41,127 bases of DNA from Candidatus Omnitrophota bacterium (GTDB taxonomy: Bacteria > Omnitrophota > Gorgyraeia > Zapsychrales > Zapsychraceae), in assembly GCA_023247445.1 (NCBI GenBank), contig JAHFGL010000020.1, forward strand, positions 1-41,127, in the 5' to 3' direction. A program made the position numbers and the translations under genes. The notes beneath the pieces were generated by a model. The model did no database searches. It had not been told where the DNA came from and saw only the letters and a program-made list of their open reading frames with translations. Below, in pieces: positions 1 through 8,208 of this stretch (positions within the stretch are counted from its first letter, which is position 1; each line of letters begins with the position of its first letter).

Positions 1-234
1 AAATGTTTGATTGGCAATCACATGAGCATTAGTAATAATTTTGTTTCCTTTAATTACAACACCTGATCCCGCGGCGGAGGCAATACCCAACGATTGCCAA
101 GGCCGATAATAATCAATACGATTAGAGGCAACCAATATTTTAACGACAGAATCTGTCAAAGAATCGGCAAAAACGATCTGAGGCGATATAAGCAAACCGC
201 TTAGCAGAACAACGCCTAGAATTATTCTTTTCAT
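1..234 (-). CDS. Deg/HtrA-like trypsin-type serine protease, 3' part outside the window
   Basis: The 78 visible residues start MKRIILGVVLLSG, a signal peptide ending near FADS, and reach the trypsin-fold segment GSGVVIKGNKIITNAHVI. GSGVVI followed by TNAHV is the typical start of the Deg/HtrA (S1C) catalytic domain; His71 would be the catalytic histidine. The Asp and Ser of the triad and any PDZ domains lie beyond the left edge. The start is ATG at 234. It overlaps the stop of the upstream coiled-coil gene as ATGA, so translational coupling is likely. By family knowledge it would act in the periplasm on misfolded or specific envelope proteins. The family call is firm, but the exact subfamily cannot be told from the N-terminus. 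Confidence 0.8.
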   Translation of the reverse strand, partial: MKRIILGVVLLSGLLISPQIVFADSLTDSVVKILVASNRIDYYRPWQSLGIASAAGSGVVIKGNKIITNAHVIANQTF

Positions 235-1631
235 ATTTCTCCCAGTTGAACACTAAGCGCCTGCTTAACATCATTTAATTTACTCTGCAATTTTTTGATT
301 TCATCTTGATGATTCTGCGGTTTTTCATTCATCGTGGTTGAACTCCCTTTTAGTTCTGAAATCTTTTTTTCAATATCTAAGAGCTCTTGCTTTAAACTCA
401 AATAACCTTCCTTAACCGTTTGAAATTCTTTATTCTTTTTAAAATATCTCGTTTCAACTAAATCCAACTGATCTTCCAAGGTTGTCATATTAGCTTTTTG
501 CTGCTTCGTCATCCGTGTTGTTTCGATTAATTTCCCTTTATAAATTTGCAATATTCCGTTAAGCTCGATTAACTTTTCATCTTTCGAGGCGACAATATTC
601 TTGAACTCTTCCTGTGCACCAGCTGTTTCATTCTGAATCTTTGCCAAAGTTTCTTGCAACTGTTGAATTTTCACTTCCTTCTCATTCATTATTTCTTCAT
701 TTAACTGAAGTCTTGACTGCAAATCACGAAAATTCTCCGTCAATGATAATAATCTTTGCTCTTGTTTAACAACCGCCATGTCTTTTTCAGAAGTCTTAAG
801 ACTAAGATCAATAACTTGCCCAGTTAACCGTTCAATTTTTTGATCTTTTTCGATACTCGCTGTTTCAAGCTGATTTAATTTCTTATAAATTATGGCCAAT
901 TGCTTTTTAAGCAATGACAAATCATCTTCTTGATTTATCATCGCTTGCTGATCTAAATCTTGAATACCGTCACCATTGGGCACGAAAGAATTACTTCCTC
1001 TCTCTGCATGAGCTAACCGATATACATTTTCTTCTGCCATTAAGATGGTTTTATTAATTTTACGCAAACGTTCGAAATAGTTTTTTAAAACACTTGTATC
1101 GTTAAAAAGCTTTTCTTTGTCTTGAGATAAGGAATGAATGGCTAATTTTAACGGTTGGGTCTCATCAAATGATCCTTCTAAAGGCACATTAACTTCACCC
1201 TGCTGTGCTTCCTTAATTATATTATATCGTTCTTCACTGAGCAGCCTTGGATCATATCCTTTGTCAAAGATCTGTTTTTCCAATAAAGATATTTTTTCAT
1301 TGAAATAGATCTTCTTCTTTTCTAAATCCTTAAGATAAACATTAAGATCGTCAAAAAGTGATATATCCGCTTTTTGGGTTGCTGTTAAATGCGGTTCTAG
1401 AGACAATTCGATTAATAATTCATGAACTTGTTTATTATACGGATCTAAGGCAAGGGCCTGACTATAGTCGTCAAAGGCCTGTTGAATCTTTCCATGGGCA
1501 TAGAGTTCTTTACCATGGGTAAGGAGTGCGCTTGCGACAGGATTTTTCTCCTTTGCTTCGACAGGTAGAATCAACGCAAAGATAAGATAGAATCCAAAGA
1601 TAAAAGTTTTGACTGGTATTCGATTGTTCAT
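231..1631 (-). CDS. Secreted long coiled-coil protein with N-terminal TPR-like segment
   Basis: This is a 466-residue protein with a signal peptide (residues 1-26, hydrophobic FIFGFYLIFALILPVEA). A single TPR-like pair follows (about 33-75: LLTHGKELYAHGK, AFDDYSQALALDPYN). From about residue 80 to the end it is dominated by Glu/Lys/Gln/Leu heptads, a long coiled coil broken near 190-225. No catalytic motif is seen. The C-terminus overlaps the Deg-like protease start by 4 bases, so the two are probably co-translated; a scaffold or adaptor role for the protease in the periplasm is inference. A good sigma-70-type promoter lies 29-57 bases upstream. I do not recognise a named family. Confidence 0.75.
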   Translation of the reverse strand: MNNRIPVKTFIFGFYLIFALILPVEAKEKNPVASALLTHGKELYAHGKIQQAFDDYSQALALDPYNKQVHELLIELSLEPHLTATQKADISLFDDLNVYLKDLEKKKIYFNEKISLLEKQIFDKGYDPRLLSEERYNIIKEAQQGEVNVPLEGSFDETQPLKLAIHSLSQDKEKLFNDTSVLKNYFERLRKINKTILMAEENVYRLAHAERGSNSFVPNGDGIQDLDQQAMINQEDDLSLLKKQLAIIYKKLNQLETASIEKDQKIERLTGQVIDLSLKTSEKDMAVVKQEQRLLSLTENFRDLQSRLQLNEEIMNEKEVKIQQLQETLAKIQNETAGAQEEFKNIVASKDEKLIELNGILQIYKGKLIETTRMTKQQKANMTTLEDQLDLVETRYFKKNKEFQTVKEGYLSLKQELLDIEKKISELKGSSTTMNEKPQNHQDEIKKLQSKLNDVKQALSVQLGEI

Positions 1632-1659
1632 TTTTCTAAGAATGGTTTAAGATTGGGAG

Positions 1660-1688
1660 AGTATAACATTTCGATAAGAATCTTTCAA
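1660..1688 (-). promoter_or_regulatory. Sigma-70-type promoter for the coiled-coil/protease pair
   Basis: On the minus strand TTGAAA (1683-1688), a 17-base spacer and TATACT (1660-1665), with TG one base before the -10 element (extended -10). It lies 29 bases before the ATG at 1631 and just past the response-regulator stop at 1710, so the operon at 231-1631 can be transcribed independently of the two-component genes. Confidence 0.65.
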
Positions 1689-1709
1689 GGGCGAGAATCA
1701 TTGGGGATA

Positions 1710-2093
1710 TTAATCGGAAAATGGCAGGATATACTCCTCAATGGCATTAAGCAAATCTTCCAAGTGGCATGGTTTGGAAACAAAGGTGTGCTTGCCTATT
1801 TTATGGCCAACTTCCAATGCTTCATCTTCAGTGATAGTTCCGGTTAAGAAAATAATTGGTATTTCTTTTAATTTTTCATCGTTTCGCATTTCGATAGCGA
1901 CATCAGGTCCCTCCATTCTGGGCATGATGACATCCAATAAAATTAAATGCGGACGATATTGTAGGGCCATTTTTACGGCATGTTGCGGGTTATTCTCAAC
2001 TTGAACTTGATACTTACCAGTAGCTTCCAGCGTTAATTTCAGAATATCAGTAAATCCTTTTTCATCATCGACAATGAGAATTCGAGGTAACAT
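1710..2093 (-). CDS. Single-domain response regulator (REC only)
   Basis: The protein is 127 residues, just the length of one receiver domain. The acidic pair D9/D10 is in ILIVDDE, the phosphoacceptor is D54 in LILLDVIMP, T84 is in IFLTG and K107 is in VSKP, so all the conserved residues are present. There is no output domain, so it would act by protein contact or as a phosphate relay (CheY/Spo0F-like). It starts 15 bases after the REC-histidine kinase gene with a strong GGGGGAG ribosome site, so kinase and regulator are one operon and probably partners. The target is unknown. Confidence 0.93.
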   Translation of the reverse strand: MLPRILIVDDEKGFTDILKLTLEATGKYQVQVENNPQHAVKMALQYRPHLILLDVIMPRMEGPDVAIEMRNDEKLKEIPIIFLTGTITEDEALEVGHKIGKHTFVSKPCHLEDLLNAIEEYILPFSD

Positions 2094-2108
2094 TATTTCT
2101 CCCCCTAA

Positions 2109-3305
2109 TTAAGTTTTGAATGCCAAACTTACCCTTACGCCACCTTTTCTTTGATTTTCGATCGCAATATGTCCTTCGTGAATATCGATAATATTTTTAG
2201 AAACGCTTAACCCTAAACCAACACCTCCTTCTGTAGGACGTGTTGTAAAAAAAGGGTCAAATACTTTATTAATCTTTTCGGTCGCGATGCCACACCCCTG
2301 ATCTTCAATACAAGCAATAACAATTCTTTGTCCAACTTTAAAACCATTATCATGTATCCACGACATTTCTCCAGTATTTTTTTGTATTTGATGACTATAT
2401 GTTTTTAATTTAATTGTGCCTCCTCTAGGCATAGCCTGAATCGCATTAAGAAACAAATTTATAAAAACCTGCTCAATTCGGTTCCTATCGATTTCGACCT
2501 CTGGTAGGTTGGGATCTAAATTTTTATTAATATGAACATTGGAACGTTCCGCCTCATGCTTTACAAGCATGATGGATTTTTCAATAACCTCATTCAAATC
2601 TTCTTTTCTTTTATTTAAGTGATTTATTTTAGAAAAGTTGAGCAAATCAGAAATAATATTATTAGCGCGATCAATCGCTTCTTTAATATTTTCGAACACC
2701 AATTGGACTTCTTTATTCTTTGGTTTAATTTGTTCAGACAAATAAGTAATTCCAAAAAGAATAATGGCTAAAGGATTTTTTACTTCGTGGGCAATACCGC
2801 TGGCCAAACTACCCACTACTTTCATCTTTTCAACTTGAATAAGTTCGGCCTGTGTTTCTTTAAGCTTATGGTAGGCTTGCTTTAATTCTATTTCCAATCG
2901 CTTACGTTCAATCGCATAACGAAGGGTCTTATTTAATATATAGGTTGAATATTTACCTTTAACAAGAAAATCTTGAGCCCCGAACCCAAGTGTCTTAACA
3001 CCTAATTCATCTTCGTAGGCTCCAGTATTAACTACGATTGCAACATCGGGATACATTTTATTTAACTGTTTAAGAGTGTCTTGCCCCCGGCTATCAGGAA
3101 GGTTTAAATCTAAAACAACAACATCAAATTGATCGCTACTTAAGCTTTTAATCGCTGAAGCTAAAGAACTGACTGTTTTAAGGCGGGAAATCAGTGGCGG
3201 GGCTTCACTAAGCATGGCTTCGAGTACTTTATGATCGATTTCGTTATCCTCAACGATCAAAATGCTTATTGGCTCGAAATATTGTATAGAGTTAGGATCG
3301 GCCAT
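2109..3305 (-). CDS. Histidine kinase with N-terminal receiver domain
   Basis: This 398-residue protein has no predicted membrane segment, so it should be cytoplasmic. Residues 14-135 form a receiver domain (D66 in VVVLDLNLP as phosphoacceptor; lysine in LVKG). A short coiled coil (135-163) follows, then a HisKA domain with H173 in GIAHEVKNPLA. The HATPase domain has an N box (N283 and N287), a G1 box DQGCGI (335-340), an F box FDPFFTT and a G2 box GGVGLGLS (360-367). An N-terminal receiver joined to a kinase suggests it is itself controlled by another kinase and then phosphorylates the stand-alone regulator encoded just downstream. The start ATG at 3305 has an AGGGAG ribosome site. A hairpin and T-run lie 33 bases upstream. 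Confidence 0.93.
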   Translation of the reverse strand: MADPNSIQYFEPISILIVEDNEIDHKVLEAMLSEAPPLISRLKTVSSLASAIKSLSSDQFDVVVLDLNLPDSRGQDTLKQLNKMYPDVAIVVNTGAYEDELGVKTLGFGAQDFLVKGKYSTYILNKTLRYAIERKRLEIELKQAYHKLKETQAELIQVEKMKVVGSLASGIAHEVKNPLAIILFGITYLSEQIKPKNKEVQLVFENIKEAIDRANNIISDLLNFSKINHLNKRKEDLNEVIEKSIMLVKHEAERSNVHINKNLDPNLPEVEIDRNRIEQVFINLFLNAIQAMPRGGTIKLKTYSHQIQKNTGEMSWIHDNGFKVGQRIVIACIEDQGCGIATEKINKVFDPFFTTRPTEGGVGLGLSVSKNIIDIHEGHIAIENQRKGGVRVSLAFKT

Positions 3306-3338
3306 GCTCTCCCTCTCTTATTTAAGAACAAACAAAAA

Positions 3339-3371
3339 GCCACGGATAGTTTGTTCACAACGATCCGTGGC
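3339..3371 (-). terminator. Rho-independent terminator or leader attenuator
   Basis: A perfect 9-bp inverted repeat (GCCACGGAT / ATCCGTGGC) with a 15-base loop is followed on the minus strand by TTTTTG. It lies after the barrel gene (stop at 3450) and before the kinase gene (start 3305). A possible promoter (3413-3441) sits between the barrel stop and the hairpin, so the hairpin may act inside the kinase leader rather than simply end the barrel transcript. Confidence 0.75.
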
Positions 3372-3412
3372 ATATCGTCTTAATCTGTCAATTAAATCTA
3401 ACCTACACTTTA

Positions 3413-3441
3413 AGGATATACTCAAATTTTGGGGTTGTCAA
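3413..3441 (-). promoter_or_regulatory. Candidate promoter for the two-component operon
   Basis: On the minus strand a perfect TTGACA (3436-3441), a 17-base spacer and TATCCT (3413-3418). The -10 element matches consensus at 4 of 6. It begins 9 bases after the barrel stop codon and would give a leader of about 100 bases that includes the hairpin at 3339-3371. Confidence 0.5.
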
Positions 3442-3449
3442 TGGGGGTG

Positions 3450-4589
3450 CTAAAAATGGGTCCCTAATCTTATCCCATATTCCGTAGAATTGTTGTCTGG
3501 CTCAATTCCAACCAATATAAGTCCTGGGCTCGGAGAAATTAGTTGTCCATTAATAGTAATCGGAGAGATCTTTGATTTCCTAATATGCCAATAATTAAAG
3601 AATGGTTCCACATAAAAATCGACATCTTTATTCTTTTTGATTATTCTAAAAGATCCCTTAAAGCCGTAGCCATGTGGCTGCTGATTAACTAGCTTATCAA
3701 AACCAACCCCTGGGATATCTTCAATATGACTGACTTGCTTGCCGCTTAAGAATAAATCATATTCTAAAAATAAATCCATCGCGATACCATTTTTTGCTTT
3801 CGCATAAGTTTCCAATCCTAACGGAATATAAAGATAGTTAGATTCTCGCCTATATCCGTTGGCTCCATTAGATGATTGGCCTCTTAGGTCATCATGAAGA
3901 TATCGAATGCCTAACCCTGTGTAAGGGGTAAATCTTGCCTGCGCAATCGGGATATCATACCCAATAATCCCGCGAATTTCCGCCATATAATCCTCAACAT
4001 CATCCGCACTGCCGGTGCCTTGCGAATCATAATCAACACTCCCCCAGCTATATTTAAAATCAAAACCATAGACATTAATTTTATTTTGGTCATCAAAAAC
4101 ATCTTTTAAACTACGAATATCCTTATTTTCTGACATGCGATACGTATAGTGAAGATCAATACCATACATATTCCCTCTTTCACGCATTAATCCTGGCTCC
4201 TTATATTCGATAAAAGAGATTCCTCCCGCCATGTCAAAAGAATGTATCCCCTTACTCGAAGAGATTAGATTGTCGTCTTCAACATTAGATAAAGGGCGAT
4301 CTGACCGTTGAGAATTATCCTGCATGTTCAATTCATCATCTTGATGAGACAGAACCCCGTCATACTCATCTAACGCCTGATTCATGGCCCTTGCTTGTTT
4401 TTCCTCTAATTGGTTGTCTGAATAACAGACATCACTCCAAGTAATCTGATGGACATGTTGTTCAACACAGTCTAACTCATGACCAATGAGGTCCTGACGA
4501 TCATCAGCAAAAACAAAATTTATGTGGGTAAAATTAACGGTAAGATTTAGAAGAAATATAATTGATGAGGAAACAATGGCCTTTTTCAT
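3450..4589 (-). CDS. Predicted outer-membrane beta-barrel protein, unknown role
   Basis: This 379-residue protein has a signal peptide (residues 1-28, ending VFADD). An acidic, low-complexity N-terminal region to about 110 is followed by alternating polar/aromatic segments typical of a small outer-membrane barrel: IDLHYTYRMS, VYGFDFKYSWGSVDY, ARFTPYTGLGIRYLHDD, YLYIPLGLETYAKA. The protein ends in phenylalanine (IRLGTHF), the usual last residue of outer-membrane barrel proteins. The repeated pattern and GLGIRY-type turns resemble the OmpA/OMP_b-brl style of porin-like proteins, but no specific family is recognised. A near-consensus -10 lies only 8 bases before the ATG, so the mRNA may be leaderless. 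Confidence 0.7.
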   Translation of the reverse strand: MKKAIVSSSIIFLLNLTVNFTHINFVFADDRQDLIGHELDCVEQHVHQITWSDVCYSDNQLEEKQARAMNQALDEYDGVLSHQDDELNMQDNSQRSDRPLSNVEDDNLISSSKGIHSFDMAGGISFIEYKEPGLMRERGNMYGIDLHYTYRMSENKDIRSLKDVFDDQNKINVYGFDFKYSWGSVDYDSQGTGSADDVEDYMAEIRGIIGYDIPIAQARFTPYTGLGIRYLHDDLRGQSSNGANGYRRESNYLYIPLGLETYAKAKNGIAMDLFLEYDLFLSGKQVSHIEDIPGVGFDKLVNQQPHGYGFKGSFRIIKKNKDVDFYVEPFFNYWHIRKSKISPITINGQLISPSPGLILVGIEPDNNSTEYGIRLGTHF

Positions 4590-4597
4590 ACAGCCAG

Positions 4598-4626
4598 ATT
4601 ATAGGAAGGCCCGATGAGTGTAGCAA
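4598..4626 (-). promoter_or_regulatory. Promoter of the barrel gene, implying a leaderless mRNA
   Basis: On the minus strand TTGCTA (4621-4626), a 17-base spacer and a perfect TATAAT (4598-4603). Only 8 bases separate the -10 element from the ATG at 4589, so transcription would begin at or within a base or two of the start codon, and no Shine-Dalgarno sequence could be present. Confidence 0.55.
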
Positions 4627-4646
4627 TGTAAATTTAATATTTTTTC

Positions 4647-5075
4647 TTACCCGTGCAAAGTGTCATTCATCAGATTGTTGTGGCTGCCAATAACAACCCA
4701 AAAATCTTTTTGCTTTTTCCAGGTCATGGTATATCTGCGGATGACACGCTTGCCACCTTCGGCATTTTTTTCGATGGTAAAGATAAAATACTGAACAATA
4801 GCAATATCTTGATGTATACGAATATCAATTGGTCTTAACTCACAGATAAGAATTTCTGTTGTTTTTGTCCAAAAACCAACCCATTTCTCAAGCCAAGGAC
4901 GATCAATATTAATGGGACTTTCATGGCCAAAACCAATAAAATCTTCATGAATATATTTGATAAATTCATTAACTCTCTTATGAATCAGATGATCCCAATG
5001 CTCTTCAATACATCGCCAAACACTGTTTTGTTCACTATTCCAACTTGCTGGTTTAGATGATGCTAACGGGTGCAT
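4647..5075 (-). CDS. SnoaL-like / NTF2-fold protein
   Basis: The protein has 142 residues and no signal peptide. The pattern is of the NTF2-like (SnoaL/DUF4440) fold: an N-terminal helix (WRCIEEHWDHLIHKRVNEFIKYI), then HEDFIGFGHESP, and C-terminal strands (IDIRIHQDIAIVQYFIFTIEKN, RRYTMTWKKQKDFWVVIGSHNNLM). Such proteins are small cone-shaped barrels, often enzymes or ligand binders of unknown substrate, and no substrate is deduced here. The ribosome site AGGAGG sits 5 bases before the ATG and a strong promoter lies 41-69 bases upstream, so this is probably a single-gene unit. It is separated by 57 bases from the barrel gene, which has its own promoter. Confidence 0.75.
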   Translation of the reverse strand: MHPLASSKPASWNSEQNSVWRCIEEHWDHLIHKRVNEFIKYIHEDFIGFGHESPINIDRPWLEKWVGFWTKTTEILICELRPIDIRIHQDIAIVQYFIFTIEKNAEGGKRVIRRYTMTWKKQKDFWVVIGSHNNLMNDTLHG

Positions 5076-5115
5076 AAGTGCCTCCTATAAATCATTTTTA
5101 ATAAAACGTGAAAGA

Positions 5116-5144
5116 ATAATACAAGAATTACTCTTCTGTGTCAA
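5116..5144 (-). promoter_or_regulatory. Sigma-70-type promoter of the SnoaL-like gene
   Basis: On the minus strand a perfect TTGACA (5139-5144), a 17-base spacer and TATTAT (5116-5121), 41 bases before the ATG at 5075. Confidence 0.7.
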
Positions 5145-5216
5145 ACCGAAATAACCAAAAGTATCGATAGAAACTTACAGAATTCTAACTATTTATTGAG
5201 TTTGATTAAAAAATTT

Positions 5217-5519
5217 TTAATATTTGCGACCTTGAACTCGGTACTGACTCCAGTCGATTTTGGAATCAATGCTTTGATCGGCAGATGAAGATGTTTGGAC
5301 TGGCGTAGATGACTGGGATGATCTTTTATTGTTGGCTGGCGCTGGTAAAGGTTCGAGGACCTGAGGAGAAGTAACTTCAGCATACCACGTATTAAAATGG
5401 TCTGACGTCCATTTATAAATACTCACCTTCTTCCCTGAGTTGTCTGTAACAATCTTAGGAATAGTTATACCCAAGGTCACGATAATAAGAAAAATAAAGA
5501 ATTTAAGTGGGGTTGGCAT
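5217..5519 (-). CDS. Small membrane-anchored or secreted hypothetical protein
   Basis: This 100-residue protein has one N-terminal hydrophobic segment (about residues 5-22, LKFFIFLIIVTLGITIP) that could be an uncleaved anchor or signal. The rest is polar: a short aromatic stretch (YKWTSDHFNTWYAEV), a Pro/Ala/Ser/Gln-rich linker, then a charged tail ending VQGRKY. No family is recognised. The start is supported by AGGAG five bases before the ATG and by an extended -10 promoter about 92 bases upstream. It is followed on the same strand by the SnoaL-like gene, which has its own promoter. Confidence 0.6.
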   Translation of the reverse strand: MPTPLKFFIFLIIVTLGITIPKIVTDNSGKKVSIYKWTSDHFNTWYAEVTSPQVLEPLPAPANNKRSSQSSTPVQTSSSADQSIDSKIDWSQYRVQGRKY

Positions 5520-5610
5520 TTTTCTCCTATAAATATTTAATTCGTTTAAGCAAATTAGAATGTACTGTTAAATACTTCGAGTATGATTCCTACCCAATCT
5601 TTCTGGAGGC

Positions 5611-5619
5611 ATTATAACA
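5611..5619 (-). promoter_or_regulatory. Extended -10 promoter of the small membrane protein gene
   Basis: On the minus strand TGTTATAAT (TGn plus a perfect TATAAT at 5611-5616). No good -35 hexamer is visible at the right spacing, as is common for extended -10 promoters. It overlaps the region just after the HTTM gene stop at 5643. Confidence 0.5.
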
Positions 5620-5642
5620 AAAATTGCGTTAAAGCAAAATAA

Positions 5643-7517
5643 TTAGAAGCACTGATGTCGCCAAATGATTTTTATTTGCGGTGGTGATGGCCGACAACCC
5701 GGTTCGGGAGTATCTTCGCGCATATAAATCATAACAAATCGCTGCAGCTTGTGATTGGCATCATGCACCGCATTCCATTCCCGACATAAATAACGACCGT
5801 AGTAAAGCCGATAAGCTGAAAACTTCTTATTCCAAAGGTTCATCATATATTTTTGCCATCGTTGATTTTTATATGTTTTGTAAACATACTTTGGTTTTGT
5901 TGAGACAACCGCTGCGCCCCCTTTAAACAAATCAACTTTTTGCTCATTTTTTAATTGCCCCGCAACAATATACCAACCGTCATCTGTCATAGGCCTGGGC
6001 GCAAACATATTCCATTGTTGGTCAATACGTAGCGTGTAGGCCAGCCACTGCCACTTAGGTGGAATTCTAATTTTTGCGTTCGTAAGCGTCCCAACGTTCC
6101 AGATAAAAACATATAAAATCAAGAAAGCCAATACTAAACTACCTAAAAATGAATATCGATTAGTTTCGGGAGGCGACTCTTTGGTAAACCATTTTTGATT
6201 ACGGTGATGCGAAACATATTCGTAAACTTTATTTCCTATGTTGGCAAAAATATTAAGTCTTAAGATGGGGACAAAAATTTTAAAAACTGGTGAAGCTTGC
6301 ATAAGCACAAGCATCGCCTCAAATTTAAAATACGCCTTCCCACTTGAATCAACGATCACCCATGAATGCTGCTGCTGCATTTTCTTTGAAATGTCAACAT
6401 TGCTATCATCAGGAAATGCTTTAACTCCGCTAAGTAAGAATAAACGCTTGATAACTTCTACACTTTTTTTACAGAATTTACATTCATGGTCATAATAAAC
6501 GGTAAGTCCTTCACCATAAATTTTCTTAAATGGTCGCGCAATGAAATCCCAAAACTCCGATGGCAAAAATCCTATAAAAGCCGACAAGGCGATCCAATGA
6601 AACAATCCCATTGCCATACTCATCTGAATTCCGATATGCAATCCAACAAACAAACAAAGCGCAATCATTCGAATTGGAACAGAAAAAAATGGAAAGAATA
6701 AAAACAACGCTCCAAAGCACTCTAAATACCAAGTACTAAAAGTCATAATTTTTAATAAAGAGGGAAATTGCAGTAAAAAATATCCAAACGGTTTTGTAAA
6801 CTGATCGACATTTAGCGCATAATAAATTGCCGTCCCATCAGTGGTCCATTCTCTTCCTGTTTTCAATAATCCAGAAAAAGTGTAAACAAAAGCTATTTGT
6901 AAAAGATACGCCACGGTGGCCAATGAAGAAACTTGTTTTGGTTCATTGGTCCTTAGCGCTAACAAACTATCGACTGAATAACATCGCCCCCAAGGCAAGA
7001 ACATTCCCCAGAATAAAACCATGCGAAACAAAATATCTCCCCCTTGCAAAACTAAGAAATTGCGATTATGAAGGGAAACTAAAAAAAACCAGGACAGAAT
7101 CGAAACTAATCGAGTTCGATATCCAATCAAAAGACAAAAAGCAGCAAGGCCAGCCATCAGGAATAAAATGAACTGAACGGCAAAAGTTCCGCTAAGTAAA
7201 TGAAGAGAATTTAATCGAAGGATATTTTCGTACTGAAATAGTGCATGTCTGGGAAGGACACCGTAATCGGTGTAATAGGCTTTTAAACTGCTGCCGCGAT
7301 TGATTAAATCGATGATAATAAGACTTGCAAAGCAAACACGTACCAGCGCCAGTGAGCGGACATCCATGCCAAATAATTTTTCAAATTTGGCTTTTATCCC
7401 TCGTTTCATTAACTTTTCAACATCCAAGATATTTTTAATCCAAGAAAGACGAGGGATAATACCGCGTTTTTCAAAAATAAAATGTAGAACTTTTGAAACG
7501 CGGTATATAAAACCCAT
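5643..7517 (-). CDS. HTTM (gamma-carboxylase-like) membrane protein with internal DCC thiol-disulfide domain
   Basis: About 624 residues. The N-terminal half is an HTTM domain (vitamin-K-dependent gamma-carboxylase-like membrane region): LALVRVCFASLIIIDL, several membrane segments, NFLVLQGGDILFRMVLFWG and FVYTFSGLLKTG. It is followed by a soluble DCC (DUF393) domain with YYDHECKFCKK, whose CxxC cysteines fall near residues 346 and 349. One more membrane segment and a soluble C-terminal domain (QQWNMFAPRPMTDDGWY) follow. HTTM proteins sit in the inner membrane and the DCC domain is thioredoxin-like, so a redox-linked membrane enzyme is inferred. The frame extends to a TTG at 7526, but that TTG is only two bases from the AGGAAA ribosome site, so the ATG at 7517 is preferred. 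It is 24 bases behind the GST gene. Confidence 0.85.
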   Translation of the reverse strand: MGFIYRVSKVLHFIFEKRGIIPRLSWIKNILDVEKLMKRGIKAKFEKLFGMDVRSLALVRVCFASLIIIDLINRGSSLKAYYTDYGVLPRHALFQYENILRLNSLHLLSGTFAVQFILFLMAGLAAFCLLIGYRTRLVSILSWFFLVSLHNRNFLVLQGGDILFRMVLFWGMFLPWGRCYSVDSLLALRTNEPKQVSSLATVAYLLQIAFVYTFSGLLKTGREWTTDGTAIYYALNVDQFTKPFGYFLLQFPSLLKIMTFSTWYLECFGALFLFFPFFSVPIRMIALCLFVGLHIGIQMSMAMGLFHWIALSAFIGFLPSEFWDFIARPFKKIYGEGLTVYYDHECKFCKKSVEVIKRLFLLSGVKAFPDDSNVDISKKMQQQHSWVIVDSSGKAYFKFEAMLVLMQASPVFKIFVPILRLNIFANIGNKVYEYVSHHRNQKWFTKESPPETNRYSFLGSLVLAFLILYVFIWNVGTLTNAKIRIPPKWQWLAYTLRIDQQWNMFAPRPMTDDGWYIVAGQLKNEQKVDLFKGGAAVVSTKPKYVYKTYKNQRWQKYMMNLWNKKFSAYRLYYGRYLCREWNAVHDANHKLQRFVMIYMREDTPEPGCRPSPPQIKIIWRHQCF

Positions 7518-7541
7518 AACATTCAATTTCCTTTGGTGAAA

Positions 7542-8204
7542 TTAATATTTTGGATTTTCGTAAACTTCAATGATGTCCTTCTCTAAGCTAGCCTCTTGTA
7601 ACCATTGCTTCATACCGGAAAGAGATAGGATAGTTTTCTTATACTCTTCTGCTATCGAAGAAAGTTTTACTTCGTAAGTCATGAATCGAATGGTAACAGG
7701 TGCAAACATCGCATCAGCAATTGTAAAACTGCCAAAAAGAAATTCTCCTTTTTGACCAAATTTTGTACGGCACTGTGTCCAAATATCAATAATACGGTTA
7801 ATATCTTTTTGAACTAGTTGCGGAATTTCCTTAAGCGCCCCCTTAACTTTTGAGTTCATGGGCATTACTTGGCGAAAATTTTGAAAACCAGCATGCATTT
7901 CATGGCTAACTGACCGCGCGATCGCGCGTTCTTTGGAGTCAAGTGGCCATAATTTGGCTTGAGGATATTTTTCGGCTAAATATTCACAGATGGCGAGCGA
8001 CTCCCAAATCGTTAAATCCCCATCAATTAATACGGGAACCTTCCCTGCGGCAGAATACTTTTGAATATTCTTGGTGGTATCATCTTTACGAATTAAAACT
8101 TGAATCTCTTCAAATGGGATTCCAGCTTGCTTCAATAAAATCCAAGGTCGCAAGGACCAAGAAGAATAGCGTTTATTACCAATAAGTAATTTTAATTTAT
8201 TCAT
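7542..8204 (-). CDS. Glutathione S-transferase family protein
   Basis: This 220-residue protein has the GST two-domain layout. The N-terminal thioredoxin fold has KLLIGNKRYSSWSLRPWILLKQAGIPFEE, with serines near the usual active position. It continues with the cis-proline segment GKVPVLIDG and the glutathione-binding ES pair in IWESLAICEYLAEKYP. A helical C-terminal domain runs from about 90 to 220. The YSSWSxRPW pattern resembles the maleylacetoacetate-isomerase/YfcF-like side of the family, but the substrate is unknown. It starts 4 bases after the slyD-like stop and is probably co-transcribed with it from the promoter at 8725-8753. Confidence 0.88.
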   Translation of the reverse strand: MNKLKLLIGNKRYSSWSLRPWILLKQAGIPFEEIQVLIRKDDTTKNIQKYSAAGKVPVLIDGDLTIWESLAICEYLAEKYPQAKLWPLDSKERAIARSVSHEMHAGFQNFRQVMPMNSKVKGALKEIPQLVQKDINRIIDIWTQCRTKFGQKGEFLFGSFTIADAMFAPVTIRFMTYEVKLSSIAEEYKKTILSLSGMKQWLQEASLEKDIIEVYENPKY

Positions 8205-8208
8205 TTAA

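Noticed and set aside
1653-2004. Plus-strand open frames opposite the response regulator
   Set aside because: Antisense to a clear receiver domain; no ribosome site or domain.
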